64,000 bases of DNA from Clostridiales bacterium (GTDB lineage: Bacteria > Bacillota > Clostridia > Christensenellales > CAG-917): contig CP091734.1 of the NCBI GenBank assembly GCA_022009995.1, forward strand, positions 558,001 to 622,000, in the 5' to 3' direction. The position numbers were made by a program, and so were the translations under genes. Shown here piece after piece: positions 39,380 through 47,552 of the stretch (the stretch's first letter is position 1; each line of letters starts with the position of its first letter). A model generated the notes under the pieces. That model did no database searches. It was not told where the DNA came from and worked only from the letters and a program-made list of their open reading frames with translations.

Positions 39380-40264
39380 TTAACGTCTTAAACTGTCGAT
39401 TAAGTCGTAAATGCGTTGCAAATCGTCGTTGGAATAATAGTTAATGCGGATTTGTCCTTTTTCTTCGCCGCCAAGGATCGTGACCTTCGTATTGAAGATT
39501 CGTTTCATATCGTTGACAAACCCTTTGAGTTCCTTCGATTGCTTTTCTTTTCTTGCGCCGGTCGGGATAAGTTTCCTGCCGAGATAAAGCTGGATTTGCT
39601 GTTCCAGATCCCTTACCGACATTTTGTTGTCGCACGCTTTGTTGGCGTAATATACCTGCACTTCGGGGTCGGTAACGACGACAAGACATCTTGCGTGGCT
39701 TCCCGAAAGTCTGCCCGACCTTACGAGTTCAAGAACTTCTTTGTCAAGCGACAAGAGCCTTAAAAGGTTGGTTACGACGGGGCGGCTCATACCGATTCTT
39801 TCCGCCGCTTCTTCCTGCGTCAGGTCGCACGATTTGATAAGTTCCGCGATACCTTCCGCCGCTTCGACGGGGTTCAAGTCCTCACGTTGAAGGTTTTCGA
39901 TAAGAGCGATTTCCCTCATTTCGCGCGGGGTAAGTTCCCTTACGACGCACGGCACCGAGGTAAGACCGGCAAGTCGCGCCGCGCGGAAACGCCTTTCGCC
40001 CGCGATTATGACGTATCTGTTGCCGCTTCTCAAAACTATCAGAGGCTGGATAATACCGAAAGTCTTAATCGACGCCGCAAGTTCTTCCAGAGCGGCTTTG
40101 TCAAAAACTTTACGCGGCTGATAAGGGTTGGTGTCGATAAGGGAAATATCGACGTTCATTATTTCGCGGGATACGGCGGATTCGCTTTTTTCCGCAATCG
40201 TTTCTTCTTCCTTCATATTGCCGAGCAAGGCAGCAAGACCTTTTCCGATACCTTTGTTTGACAT
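39380..40264 (-). CDS. parB: Chromosome partitioning protein ParB/Spo0J
   Basis: A 294-residue ParB. N-terminal ParA-contact-like segment KGIGKGLAALLGN, CTP-binding motifs NPYQPRKVFD, GIIQPLIVL and GERRFRAARLAGL, ENLQREDLNPVEAAEGI, then a helix-turn-helix (LTQEEAAERIGMSRPVVTNL) that reads parS. Perfect parS sites lie 4 kb to the right, which favours Spo0J over its relative Noc. No parA/soj is adjacent or elsewhere in the window. GAGG precedes the ATG. Confidence 0.93.
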   Translation of the reverse strand: MSNKGIGKGLAALLGNMKEEETIAEKSESAVSREIMNVDISLIDTNPYQPRKVFDKAALEELAASIKTFGIIQPLIVLRSGNRYVIIAGERRFRAARLAGLTSVPCVVRELTPREMREIALIENLQREDLNPVEAAEGIAELIKSCDLTQEEAAERIGMSRPVVTNLLRLLSLDKEVLELVRSGRLSGSHARCLVVVTDPEVQVYYANKACDNKMSVRDLEQQIQLYLGRKLIPTGARKEKQSKELKGFVNDMKRIFNTKVTILGGEEKGQIRINYYSNDDLQRIYDLIDSLRR

Positions 40265-40387
40265 AAAACACCTCGTATGTAAAAGTATTTTTTTTCAGTA
40301 TAACATTAAAAAGGCGAATAATCAATTATTTACAAAAATTTGTGAAACATTATTTTTGTGAAACATAAGAAAATAAAAAGCAGATAA

Positions 40388-40414
40388 AACAAAAAAACGC
40401 TGTTTTCACAGCGG
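40388..40414 (-). terminator. Intrinsic terminator of the MFS-rsmG unit
   Basis: CGCTGT/ACAGCG stem with a short loop and seven Ts on the minus strand. The rsmG stop codon lies within the stem. Confidence 0.8.
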
Positions 40415-41115
40415 ATTTTTCTTGATTGTGCCGAATTTCCTCGGATAAATTCTCGGCGTGTCTTCAATCTTTTCGTAAACGACGATGTTTCTTTCGCCGG
40501 CGTCAAAAGGAAGACAGAAATTGAAAACTTCGGTTTTTTTTGCGTTGAGCGCGGCTTCCGCCGTCTTTGCGGTTTCCACGTCGGACAAATCCTTGCCCTT
40601 ATAATTTATAAAAACGCCGTGCTTTTTAAGGAGCGGGATTGAAAGTTCCAAAAGGATATTCGTCTGACCGACCGCCCTTGCGACGACGACGTCGGCACTC
40701 CCCCTTAAAAGTTTTTCGCCCGCTTCTTCCGCCCTTAAATGTTTGGCTTTTGCGTTTTTAAGGGAAAGTTCGCTTACGGCAAAGTTTAAAAAATCCACGC
40801 GTTTTGAAAGCGCGTCAAGCATAATAAGTACAATATCGTCACGGATTATTTTAAGTGGTATCGACGGGAATCCCGCGCCAGCCCCGATATCGACGACGGC
40901 GGCGTTTTCTTTTATGAATTTTGCGGCGGAAATACTGTCGACGATATGTTTACGATAAACTCTTTTTCGTCGGTAATGGCAGTTAAATTGACGTTTTTGT
41001 TGTATTCAACCACAGTTTCGTAAAATTTGTAAAGTTTTTCGCATTGGTTGTCGGTAACGCTTACGCCGACGGATTCCGCCGCGGTTTTAAGCGTTGTAAA
41101 AAAGGAATCAGTCAT
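40406..41115 (-). CDS. rsmG: 16S rRNA (guanine-N7)-methyltransferase RsmG (frame broken)
   Basis: About 236 residues, methylates a conserved 16S guanosine (position 527 in E. coli numbering). The SAM loop is VDIGAGAGFPSIPLKI, followed by LDALSKRVDFLNF and VVARAVGQTNILLE. One T missing near 40953 breaks the frame inside the KHIVDS helix. The start overlaps the MFS gene end by eight bases. Formerly gidB, commonly next to parB as here. Confidence 0.93.
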
Positions 41116-42519
41116 TCTTTTTCGCTTTCCTTTTTGTGAAATATTTTTTCATATGGTCGCGCAATCCGCCGGTTGCGTAGTCGGATTTCACGATAAGAAT
41201 GCAGACAAGCGCAATTAGTATCGCGACGGCGCAGTACGGGAACAGCACGCTGTAATCGCCGACTTTCACGACCTCGGTATTGACGCCGTTTACGATTTGT
41301 TCGATGACGTAAGTCTTGCCCGTTTTCTTGCCGACTTCCTTAATTACGTAGCCGGCGAGTATGGGAGTGACGACCATTGCGGCGGTCGTAGAGCCCGCAA
41401 AGATACCCGTGTTTTGCCCGATGTTTTTGGCTTTGCTGAGTTCCAGATAAAACGGATACAGATTAGCCATCGCAAAGCCGTAGCCGACGCCCGCGACCAT
41501 AAAGAAGAAAACAAGAGGGATTTTCAGTTCAAGTCCCGAGTCCTTTTTGGAAAACGGCATCGCGGCAAGCAGCGCGATCATCATAAGCGCAAGTCCGATC
41601 GTTATCGTGTACTTACGGCCGATTTTCTTTGCGACGTGAGAAGCGAATATAAACCCGGGCAGCGCGCCGATTATGACGAATACCAGCGGAAGTTGCGGCA
41701 TTTTGAAGCCGAGCATTACGTCACTGTACACGGTGAAATTCGACACGAGCGCGTTGTACGCGATATAAAAGAAGAACACGCTTGCAAGAATGAAATCTTA
41801 TTGAAAAGATTGCCCTTCATCTGCTGCTTGTCAAGTTCTTCCACAACGACGGTTTCGCTTTTGTATTTTTCGGGGTAGTCGCGTTTATATTCTTCCAGAC
41901 GACGATTGAAGTCGTCCGTCACCCGTTTTTCGCTGAAAGTGAACGAGTATGCGGCAACCGTTATAAGGCTGCTGCCGACAACCGCAAGACAAATCGGCAA
42001 AAATTGCGCGTTTTTCGCGGCTTTAAGGGGCATGAACGCCATTGCCAGCACGATGCCCACGGCAGTGAACGCGACGGACACAAGGTTCGCAATCGAGTTT
42101 GCCCTGCCGCGGTCGGGTTCGTATACGAAATCGGGCACGAGCGAAAGCCCCGCGCTTCTGTACGCCGCCATCGCGACAAGCGTCACCGTCAGCGACACGA
42201 TATACGGGGCAAGTTGCCTTTTTGAGGCGAATACGCCAACAAGACACAATCCGATAAGAGATATCGCCGTGCCGACGTAAATGTAAGGCGTGCGCTTGCC
42301 GAAACGGCTTTTACACCTGTCCGAAAGGTGGCCGAAAAGAGGCAGAACAAAAAGCCCCACAATATTGTCGATTGCAAGAATCCATCCGCTTTCGTACGGC
42401 TCGAGAGCGAATGAATATGTGTTTATAGATTGAATAAGCTGATCGTATACGTTCCAGAAAATCGAAATCCAGCCGAATACAAGTGATGCGAGCGCAACGT
42501 TTCTCTTATCGAATTTCAT
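41108..42519 (-). CDS. Major facilitator superfamily transporter, GPH/sugar-cation type (frame broken)
   Basis: About 470 residues with about twelve transmembrane segments. N-terminal block VALASLVFGWISIFWNVYDQ, then LFVLPLFGHLSDRCKSRFGK with the MFS loop 2-3 pattern, and a second-half repeat VIIGALPGFIFASHVAKKIG. A long charged central loop (RRLEEYKRDYPEKYKSE) divides the halves. The layout is closest to sucrose/glycoside-cation symporters, and the substrate is unknown. An indel near 41795 breaks the frame in segment seven. It is co-transcribed with rsmG, an unusual partner. Confidence 0.8.
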
Positions 42520-42578
42520 AAATACCTCTTCAATCCGAAATTATACCATACGCCGCGACGATTTAACAAATCATTTGT

Positions 42579-42606
42579 TTGAAATTTCGGGAAGATATGA
42601 TATACT
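42579..42606 (+). promoter_or_regulatory. Sigma-A promoter of mtnN-luxS
   Basis: TTGAAA at 42579-42584, 16-base spacer, extended -10 TGA plus TATACT at 42601-42606, about 30 bases before the start codon. Confidence 0.65.
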
Positions 42607-42637
42607 TATGTAAAATATATCGACAAAAAGGACTGTT

Positions 42638-43333
42638 ATGAAAAAATTCGGAATGGTTATCGCAATCGGACGCGAAGTCAAAGGCGTGCTCGAAGCCTTC
42701 GGGAAAGTCGAAAAAATCGAAAATAAGCCGTACGACACGTACCTTGTCAGCCGCGAAAACGCCCTGATTTACGTCGCGGTGTCCGGCATGGGCGAAATAT
42801 CGGCTGCGGGAGCAACCGAGTTTTTAATCGCGAAATACGACGTACGGGCGATATTCAACTTCGGTTTCGTCGGGACGCTTACGAAACGCTTCGGCTGCAA
42901 GGACGTCGCAGTTGTCGAAAAAGTCGTGCATTACGAAATCGACACGTCGGCAATCGACAACGTGAAAGCGGGACATTACGACGAAAATCCCGACCCGTAC
43001 TTTTATTTCGACAAAACCCTTATTTCCGCGGTTAAAAAGGATTTTCCAAAAATTAAGACGGCAAGGCTTGCTTCCGGGGACAAGTTCATTTCGTCAAGCG
43101 AAGTTAAAGATAAACTTATTGCGGATTTCGACGCCGAAATCTGCGATATGGAAGGCGCGGGCATTTGCATTATCGCAAACAAAAACGGAGTGCCTGCGCT
43201 GAGCCTTAAAATCGTCAGCGACAACGCCGACGAAACAAGCCCCGCCGACTTCAACGAAATCGCAGACCAAGGGACAAGCGATTGCGCGAAAATAATCGTC
43301 GACGTTATCGACGCGATTGCGCGCGAAAAATAA
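42638..43333 (+). CDS. mtnN: 5'-methylthioadenosine / S-adenosylhomocysteine nucleosidase
   Basis: A 231-residue nucleoside phosphorylase-fold enzyme that removes adenine from MTA and SAH. The opening MVIAIGREVKGVLEAFG and the glycine motif AVSGMGEISAAGATEFL are characteristic, with the active-site DMEGAG and the catalytic Asp in IVSDNADE. AAAGGA precedes the ATG. It is followed 83 bases later by luxS, so the two complete the SAH to homocysteine route. Confidence 0.9.
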   Translation: MKKFGMVIAIGREVKGVLEAFGKVEKIENKPYDTYLVSRENALIYVAVSGMGEISAAGATEFLIAKYDVRAIFNFGFVGTLTKRFGCKDVAVVEKVVHYEIDTSAIDNVKAGHYDENPDPYFYFDKTLISAVKKDFPKIKTARLASGDKFISSSEVKDKLIADFDAEICDMEGAGICIIANKNGVPALSLKIVSDNADETSPADFNEIADQGTSDCAKIIVDVIDAIAREK

Positions 43334-43416
43334 AAAGGCAAAAAGCCGAAAAATCACGAAAAAAACAAAGGACAAAATTTTATATATTATATAATAATAT
43401 ATAAAATTCAAAAACT

Positions 43417-43838
43417 ATGGAAACCATCAAATCTTTTCTTATAAATCACGACGCCCACCCGGAGGGGGTTTACCTTTCTCACGCGGAGCACAATATCTAT
43501 ACTTACGACCTTCGTTTCAAAAAACCGAACGCGGGCGATTTCCTTACGACTGCCGCGGCGCATACCGTTGAGCACCTTTTCGCAACCGTGATAAGAAACA
43601 GCGCGGCAAAGACAAGGTTGTTTATTTCGGGCCGATGGGCTGCCGCACGGGCTTTTATCTGCTTATGCTCGACACCACGCTTGACGAAGTAAAGCCTATT
43701 GTGAAAGAGTGCTTTGAAAAGTGTCTGGAAATGACGGAAATCCCGGGCTCCAAGCGGCAGGAATGCGGGAATTATCTCGACCACGATCTCGAAGGCGCAA
43801 AGGAAGAAATCAGAGCGTTTTTGCCCCATATTATTTAA
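43417..43838 (+). CDS. luxS: S-ribosylhomocysteine lyase LuxS (frame broken)
   Basis: About 141 residues; cleaves S-ribosylhomocysteine to homocysteine and DPD, the AI-2 precursor. Metal ligands are both His in AHTVEHLFAT and Cys in QECGNYLDHDL; the catalytic Cys is in GPMGCRTGFYLL. One missing A near 43608 breaks the frame between NSAAK and DKVVYFG. Whether AI-2 is used as a signal here cannot be told; the metabolic role follows from the mtnN neighbour. Confidence 0.94.
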
Positions 43839-43965
43839 TCGGCATAAAGAATGCTTTTAATCGGCGCAGAGTTATTAAGTATAGGTAAAAACCTTTACGT
43901 GACAAAGTCTGAGCCCGGCGCAAACCCTGCCGTAACAACTCGCAGAAAAAATATAAAAACAACTA

Positions 43966-43990
43966 AACGGCGTCAAATAAGACGCCTTTT
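43966..43990 (+). terminator. Intrinsic terminator after luxS
   Basis: GGCGTC/GACGCC with AAATAA loop and four Ts, about 130 bases after the stop codon. The sequence between holds no credible gene. Confidence 0.75.
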
Positions 43991-44031
43991 CAATAATTAT
44001 AACGTTTTGTATGACGATAACGCGCTAATAA

Positions 44032-44058
44032 TAAACCGCCCGAAACGGCGGTTTTTTG
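44032..44058 (+). terminator. Second intrinsic terminator after luxS
   Basis: AAACCGCC/GGCGGTTT around CGAAAC, followed by a T run. Confidence 0.8.
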
Positions 44059-44309
44059 TTAAACCGAAAAAATAATAAAAATAAAAGTCTTAACGGCAAA
44101 TTATTCAAGACAAAACGATTATAAAATTATCAAAACAGACATTATCATTCACGTTCCTTGCTGCTACATCGAAAAGATAAGAATAATCAAATCCGCAATA
44201 CAAAAGATTTTTATTCTGGTTTTTATACTAAAACACGGCGATAATTAAACGAAGAATACGGCTAATACCAATATAAAAAGACAACAAAACACCGCGCCAA
44301 AAACGACAA

Positions 44310-44325
44310 TGTTTTACGTGAAACG
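44310..44325. promoter_or_regulatory. parS-like site 1
   Basis: TGTTTTACGTGAAACG matches the parS consensus TGTTTCACGTGAAACA at 14 of 16 positions. Confidence 0.6.
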
Positions 44326-44354
44326 CCCGTTTTTTCCAAGAAAAACGGCACTTT

Positions 44355-44501
44355 TTAATTCAAACGATCAAGGGTTGTGCCGCATTTCAGGCAGGAGTTT
44401 TGGTTGTTTTTCACGCAATCTTCGCAAAAGCAAGCGCCGCATGACTTGCAAACATACATTTTTTCGGGTGAAAATGACTTATTACACGACGTACATTTCA
44501 T
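44355..44501 (-). CDS. 48-residue cysteine-rich zinc-ribbon-like protein
   Basis: Short minus-strand gene, MKCTSCNKSFSPEKMYVCKS opening, with nine Cys in 48 residues arranged as CxxC (residues 3 and 6), CxxCxxCxC (18-26), C29 and CxxC (37 and 40), ending DRLN. This spacing fits one or two treble-clef or zinc-ribbon knuckles. A purine-rich AAGGAAAAGGCGG stretch lies upstream of the ATG, and the T-rich sequence after the stop suits a terminator. It sits between parS sites. Family not recognised; DNA or RNA binding is a guess. Confidence 0.65.
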   Translation of the reverse strand: MKCTSCNKSFSPEKMYVCKSCGACFCEDCVKNNQNSCLKCGTTLDRLN

Positions 44502-44586
44502 AATAATTACCGCCTTTTCCTTATATTATTTACCGCAATTATTCCCAAAAAAACGCGATATATACCTTGTCCGAAAAAGCCGAAAG

Positions 44587-44595
44587 TTATCCACA
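44587..44595 (+). promoter_or_regulatory. DnaA box (perfect)
   Basis: TTATCCACA exactly. Confidence 0.8.
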
Positions 44596-44720
44596 AAATA
44601 GTACCCTGAAATTTACACGGAGAAAGAACGGAAATTTACGAAACAAAACGATAGAAACAATTAAAAACAGCCCAAAAACCCCGGAAAAACAGCCCAAAAC
44701 TCGCCCAAAACAACGGTTAT

Positions 44721-44736
44721 TGTTCCACGTGGAACA
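44721..44736. promoter_or_regulatory. parS site 2
   Basis: TGTTCCACGTGGAACA, a perfect palindrome, differs from the TGTTNCACGTGAAACA consensus at one position. Confidence 0.8.
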
Positions 44737-44738
44737 AA

Positions 44739-44747
44739 TGTGGATAA
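44739..44747 (-). promoter_or_regulatory. DnaA box (perfect, inverted)
   Basis: TGTGGATAA, the complement of TTATCCACA, three bases after parS site 2. Confidence 0.8.
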
Positions 44748-44752
44748 CTAAT

Positions 44753-44768
44753 TGTTTCACGTGAAACA
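44753..44768. promoter_or_regulatory. parS site 3 (perfect consensus)
   Basis: TGTTTCACGTGAAACA exactly. Confidence 0.95.
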
Positions 44769-44807
44769 TATAAATCAACGCATATTCAAAACTGTCAAAA
44801 ATCCCGT

Positions 44808-44823
44808 TGTTTCACGTGAAACG
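44808..44823. promoter_or_regulatory. parS site 4
   Basis: TGTTTCACGTGAAACG, 15 of 16 positions. Confidence 0.9.
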
Positions 44824-44837
44824 TCGCTTCCATAACA

Positions 44838-44846
44838 TGTGGATAT
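44838..44846 (-). promoter_or_regulatory. DnaA box (one mismatch, inverted)
   Basis: TGTGGATAT, eight of nine positions. Confidence 0.6.
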
Positions 44847-44869
44847 CTTTTAATCGTTTTGCCAGTAAA

Positions 44870-44898
44870 TTGACATATTGTCAACCGATTGATATAAT
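44870..44898 (+). promoter_or_regulatory. Consensus sigma-A promoter of the tfoX-like gene
   Basis: TTGACA at 44870-44875, 17-base spacer, TGA plus TATAAT at 44893-44898. It is a perfect match at both hexamers and lies inside the proposed origin. Confidence 0.8.
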
Positions 44899-44931
44899 AG
44901 CTTTGAGAAAATTAACACAAAAGAAGGTTTT

Positions 44932-45240
44932 ATGGCTACCGATCTGAATTATATTAAATACGTTGTCGAACAAGTTGATTTACCGGACGTTTCTTTCAAA
45001 AAAATGTTTGGCGAATATATGGTATATTATAAAGCCATGCCCGTTTTACTTGTTTGCGACGACTGTGTTTTTGTTAAGATTTTGAAAGAAACATCCGAGA
45101 TTCTTGGTGATGATTGTGAACAAGGATATCCATACGACGGCGCAAAACTGCATTACGTGCTGGATATTGATAATTCCGATCTTGCAAGGCAAACGGTTAT
45201 GGCAGTATATAATTGCCGAAAAGACAGGCCAAAGAAATAA
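44932..45240 (+). CDS. TfoX/Sxy N-terminal domain protein
   Basis: A 102-residue single-domain protein resembling the TfoX N-terminal domain: KMFGEYMVYYKAMPVLLVCD, then VFVKILKET and DNSDLARQTVMAVY. In proteobacteria TfoX regulates competence with a second domain, which is missing here, so the role is unclear. GAAGG precedes the ATG. Base usage is clearly more A/T-rich than in the housekeeping genes around. It lies exactly at the skew switch. Confidence 0.75.
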   Translation: MATDLNYIKYVVEQVDLPDVSFKKMFGEYMVYYKAMPVLLVCDDCVFVKILKETSEILGDDCEQGYPYDGAKLHYVLDIDNSDLARQTVMAVYNCRKDRPKK

Positions 45241-46167
45241 AATGGCAATGTTTTTATTTGCCCGAGTTTTCGGGCTTTCTTTTTATTTTTTTTGTTGTTG
45301 CGCCGTGTTCCGAAAGGTGTGTTTATAACGAAATTAAGCGATGTGTTATTGTTGGAACTTGTCCGGCATAAAAGTATAATTTGTCAATGTCAAAATATGG
45401 TTATCTTAATTAAATTGGATGTGTCTTGTGGCGTGATATTTATTATTTGAAATTTGTCGTTTGTTCTTGTGTCTTAGATATAATCAGAATTTAATATTTT
45501 TTTGTGTGTTTCATATTATCCGAATATATAATAAGTTTCTTTTTCGTGTTTGCTGTATATTATTTCATAATGTTGTTGAACGTGGTTTTTTCTTGTGCGG
45601 TTGCACCGCGTTTTTATTAAATGCGAATATTTAGACGTGGGTTCAGGGAAGTATTTTTCGGCAGCGAATCAGCCGGCGATTATTTTAATATTCAAAAATC
45701 TTGGTGTATTATTCGATTGTATGTCGTGTTTGTTTTGAGAGCGTTTTTGATTGAGAGATTGTGTGGATTGTTTGTTGTGATTGTTTGATGTAATTTTGTT
45801 TTGGTTTTTTGTTGAACGGTTGTGATTTTGTGAGAAAGAAGAAAAATAAAGGTCGGACGGTGCATTGCAACGTTGCCGTTGTTAAACTTTACGTAAAAAT
45901 GAGTGCGCACTGATTCAAGCGGTTGATCTTTTGATTTGGGCATGTATTGTTTGTTGTGAAAACGTTTTCTTGTTCTGAACGTCGTTTTGCGAGTGGCACA
46001 AGTTAAATCGTTTACCAAGTAGCGACGGATACTGTTCTTGCGTTGAAGAAAACGCAGCGGGTTGTTCGGTCTTGTTTTAATTGTGTGGATTTCATGGCGC
46101 AAACGGCAGCGGCGTAATCGCCGGCGCACAAATGATTTTTGATTGTAAAAAAATAACCATCAAAACG

Positions 46168-46415
46168 CGCCGTGTTTTTGAATAATACTGCGTTACGCTC
46201 ACGGCTTATACGGTAAAGTATTAAGCTGCTCGCGTGCCTTGTCTTATCCTAAAAACACGACGGAAAACTTGCTCACAACCGAAAACGTCGAGATTTCAGA
46301 TGATTTTTGGAAAAGGCGAACGCAGTTGTACTTTTCGTACTACAAGCGAGCATTTTTCATAAAAGCGTTGAAATATCGGCGTTTTGGCAACGTTCGTATT
46401 ATTAACTGTTGGCAT
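46168..46415. repeat. Family B element, copy B2, interrupted by a family A core
   Basis: From CGCCGTGTTTTTGAATAATA to GTTCGTATTATTAAC plus TGTTGGCAT it matches copy B1 almost base for base, except that the central palindrome is split by about 84 bases of family A sequence. The left 24-base terminal repeat seen in B1 is not present here. Confidence 0.8.
46286..46381. repeat. Family A palindromic element, copy A5, inside B2
   Basis: Stem CGTCGA/TCGGCG encloses a core starting GATTTCAGATGATTTTTGG, with TTGTAC...GTACTACAA at the centre and GCGTTGAAATA at the end, homologous to copies A1-A4. The corresponding place in B1 is the empty palindrome CGCCGAAATATCGGCG. Confidence 0.78.
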
Positions 46416-46815
46416 AAGAACGCTTGTTATGATTTTGGACGTGAAAAGGGTGTAATTTGAAAATAATATGTTCAACCGGGTTGTTTGCGGTCGAATAATT
46501 TTGCGTTGTCTGATCGTAAAAACAATAATTTTCGATAAGTGCTTGTTTATGGGCGAGTGTCGGCGATTTGCGGTGTGTTTGTTCCGAAACTCGACTTTGA
46601 ACGGATGTGGCGTATATCGCACAAACAATCGTTAAAACACAAATGCCGGAATCGGCAAATAAACTATCTGCAATGACTGCGGCGGGTTTATTAAAACCGA
46701 GTTTTTTGTCGTAAATGCAGGGCTTATAGAAACGGGCTTGTTTTATTGTTGTTTGCGGGGGCAGATTTGTTTGATGATTTGAAAAACGAAAACAGAGCAC
46801 GTTTGTTTGGTATTA

Positions 46816-46831
46816 TGTTGCACGTGAAACA
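46816..46831. promoter_or_regulatory. parS site 5
   Basis: TGTTGCACGTGAAACA fits TGTTNCACGTGAAACA completely. It is 2 kb from the main cluster. Confidence 0.85.
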
Positions 46832-47059
46832 AGACTTATCTCATTGTCGAATATTGCAAAAAGAGTAATTTCGGACAAAAAACAAAGCGCGAGAACGGAA
46901 AGAAACATAAACATCGGCAAAAAACTATACAAGTGTCTAATTTTCATAACGCGGCGGAAACTGATGTTAATTTAACCGGGCGGAAACAAGTATTAATTCA
47001 AAAGAGCCGTCGTTTGTTTTTTGACGGAAAAACTGCGCAATATCTTCGGAAATAATTTT

Positions 47060-47087
47060 AAACCGTACAGAGTACGGTTTAATTTTT
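47060..47087 (+). terminator. Hairpin terminator upstream of rpmH
   Basis: AAACCGTAC/GTACGGTTT with loop AGA, then AATTTTT. No gene upstream on this strand is recognised. Confidence 0.7.
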
Positions 47088-47165
47088 CAAAAAAGAGAAA
47101 AAGAGAGGTTTTTCTTTTTGAGAAAAAGATTTTTGAACGAAACGAGAAAATGTTGCCGTTTCCGT

Positions 47166-47192
47166 CTTTCCGAAAGCGGAAAGGTTTTTTTA
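47166..47192 (+). terminator. Second hairpin terminator upstream of rpmH
   Basis: CTTTCCG/CGGAAAG around AAAG, followed by G and eight Ts. Confidence 0.7.
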
Positions 47193-47289
47193 ATTTTGCG
47201 TGCAACCGAACGGAAATAATCGCCTTATACTTTTTACCGAAAAGTTATCGGGGCGGAAAACGGCATTTATTCAAAAGTCGTCAAATCGG

Positions 47290-47318
47290 TTGACACGCGA
47301 ACAAAATTTCCTTATAAT
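47290..47318 (+). promoter_or_regulatory. Consensus promoter of rpmH-rnpA operon
   Basis: TTGACA at 47290-47295, exactly 17 bases, TATAAT at 47313-47318. It is a perfect sigma-A promoter, fitting strong expression of ribosomal protein L34. Confidence 0.9.
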
Positions 47319-47384
47319 TGACTGGCATTGTTATATTATAATAACAATAGTAACGAAGAAATAATCCCTATCAAGGAGGCATAT

Positions 47385-47525
47385 ATGAAAAGGACATTCC
47401 AACCCAAGAAAAGACACGTAACCAAGGTACATGGTTTCAGGAAGAGAATGCAAACCAAGCAAGGCCGCAACGTGCTGAAACGTCGCCGCAACAAAGGCAG
47501 AGCAAAACTTACCCCGCACAACTAA
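47385..47525 (+). CDS. rpmH: 50S ribosomal protein L34
   Basis: A 46-residue, highly basic L34 (opening MKRTFQPKKRHVTKVHGFRK, then MQTKQGRNVLKRRRNKGR). AAGGAGG is placed nine bases before the ATG. First gene of the conserved rpmH-rnpA-yidD-yidC-jag-mnmE-mnmG row. Confidence 0.97.
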   Translation: MKRTFQPKKRHVTKVHGFRKRMQTKQGRNVLKRRRNKGRAKLTPHN

Positions 47526-47552
47526 TTGTGCGGGCAGACGCTCCCCCGAACA

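Larger units (their letters stand above)
44580..45300. other. oriC: Probable oriC / nucleotide-skew switch
   Basis: Perfect DnaA boxes at 44587 and 44739, an eight-of-nine box at 44838 and three parS sites lie here. Plus-strand composition flips across it: bases 44641-44700 hold 16 C and 6 G (35 A, 3 T), while 45781-45840 hold 16 G and 1 C (31 T, 12 A). Such a flip in non-coding DNA marks the change from lagging to leading strand. It is uncoupled from dnaA, 8 kb to the left. Confidence 0.65.
45241..47289. other. 2-kb gene-poor origin-flanking region
   Basis: No credible protein gene. Two leftward frames (45692-46129 and 46402-46800) exist but encode Thr/Asn/Arg-rich, motif-free sequence that mirrors the strong G/T bias of the plus strand. 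The region contains repeat B2 with A5 inside it, a parS site at 46816, two hairpin terminators at 47.06 and 47.17 kb, and three loose direct repeats GGCGGAAA...TTAATTC-like at 46951, 46978 and 47252. No tRNA or known ncRNA recognised. Confidence 0.65.

Noticed and set aside
43851..44075. 74-codon rightward frame after luxS
   Set aside because: It contains two intrinsic terminators and ends in repetitive basic residues.
44932..45240. Competence regulator Sxy/TfoX
   Set aside because: Only the N-terminal domain is present; competence control is not supported in this background.
45692..46129. 145-codon leftward frame
   Set aside because: The Thr/Arg/Asn-rich composition is explained by the strong G/T bias of the plus strand; no motif or ribosome site.
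46402..46800. 132-codon leftward frame
   Set aside because: Same skew artefact; it overlaps the end of repeat B2.
47021..47293. 90-codon rightward frame before rpmH
   Set aside because: It runs through two hairpin terminators and the rpmH promoter.
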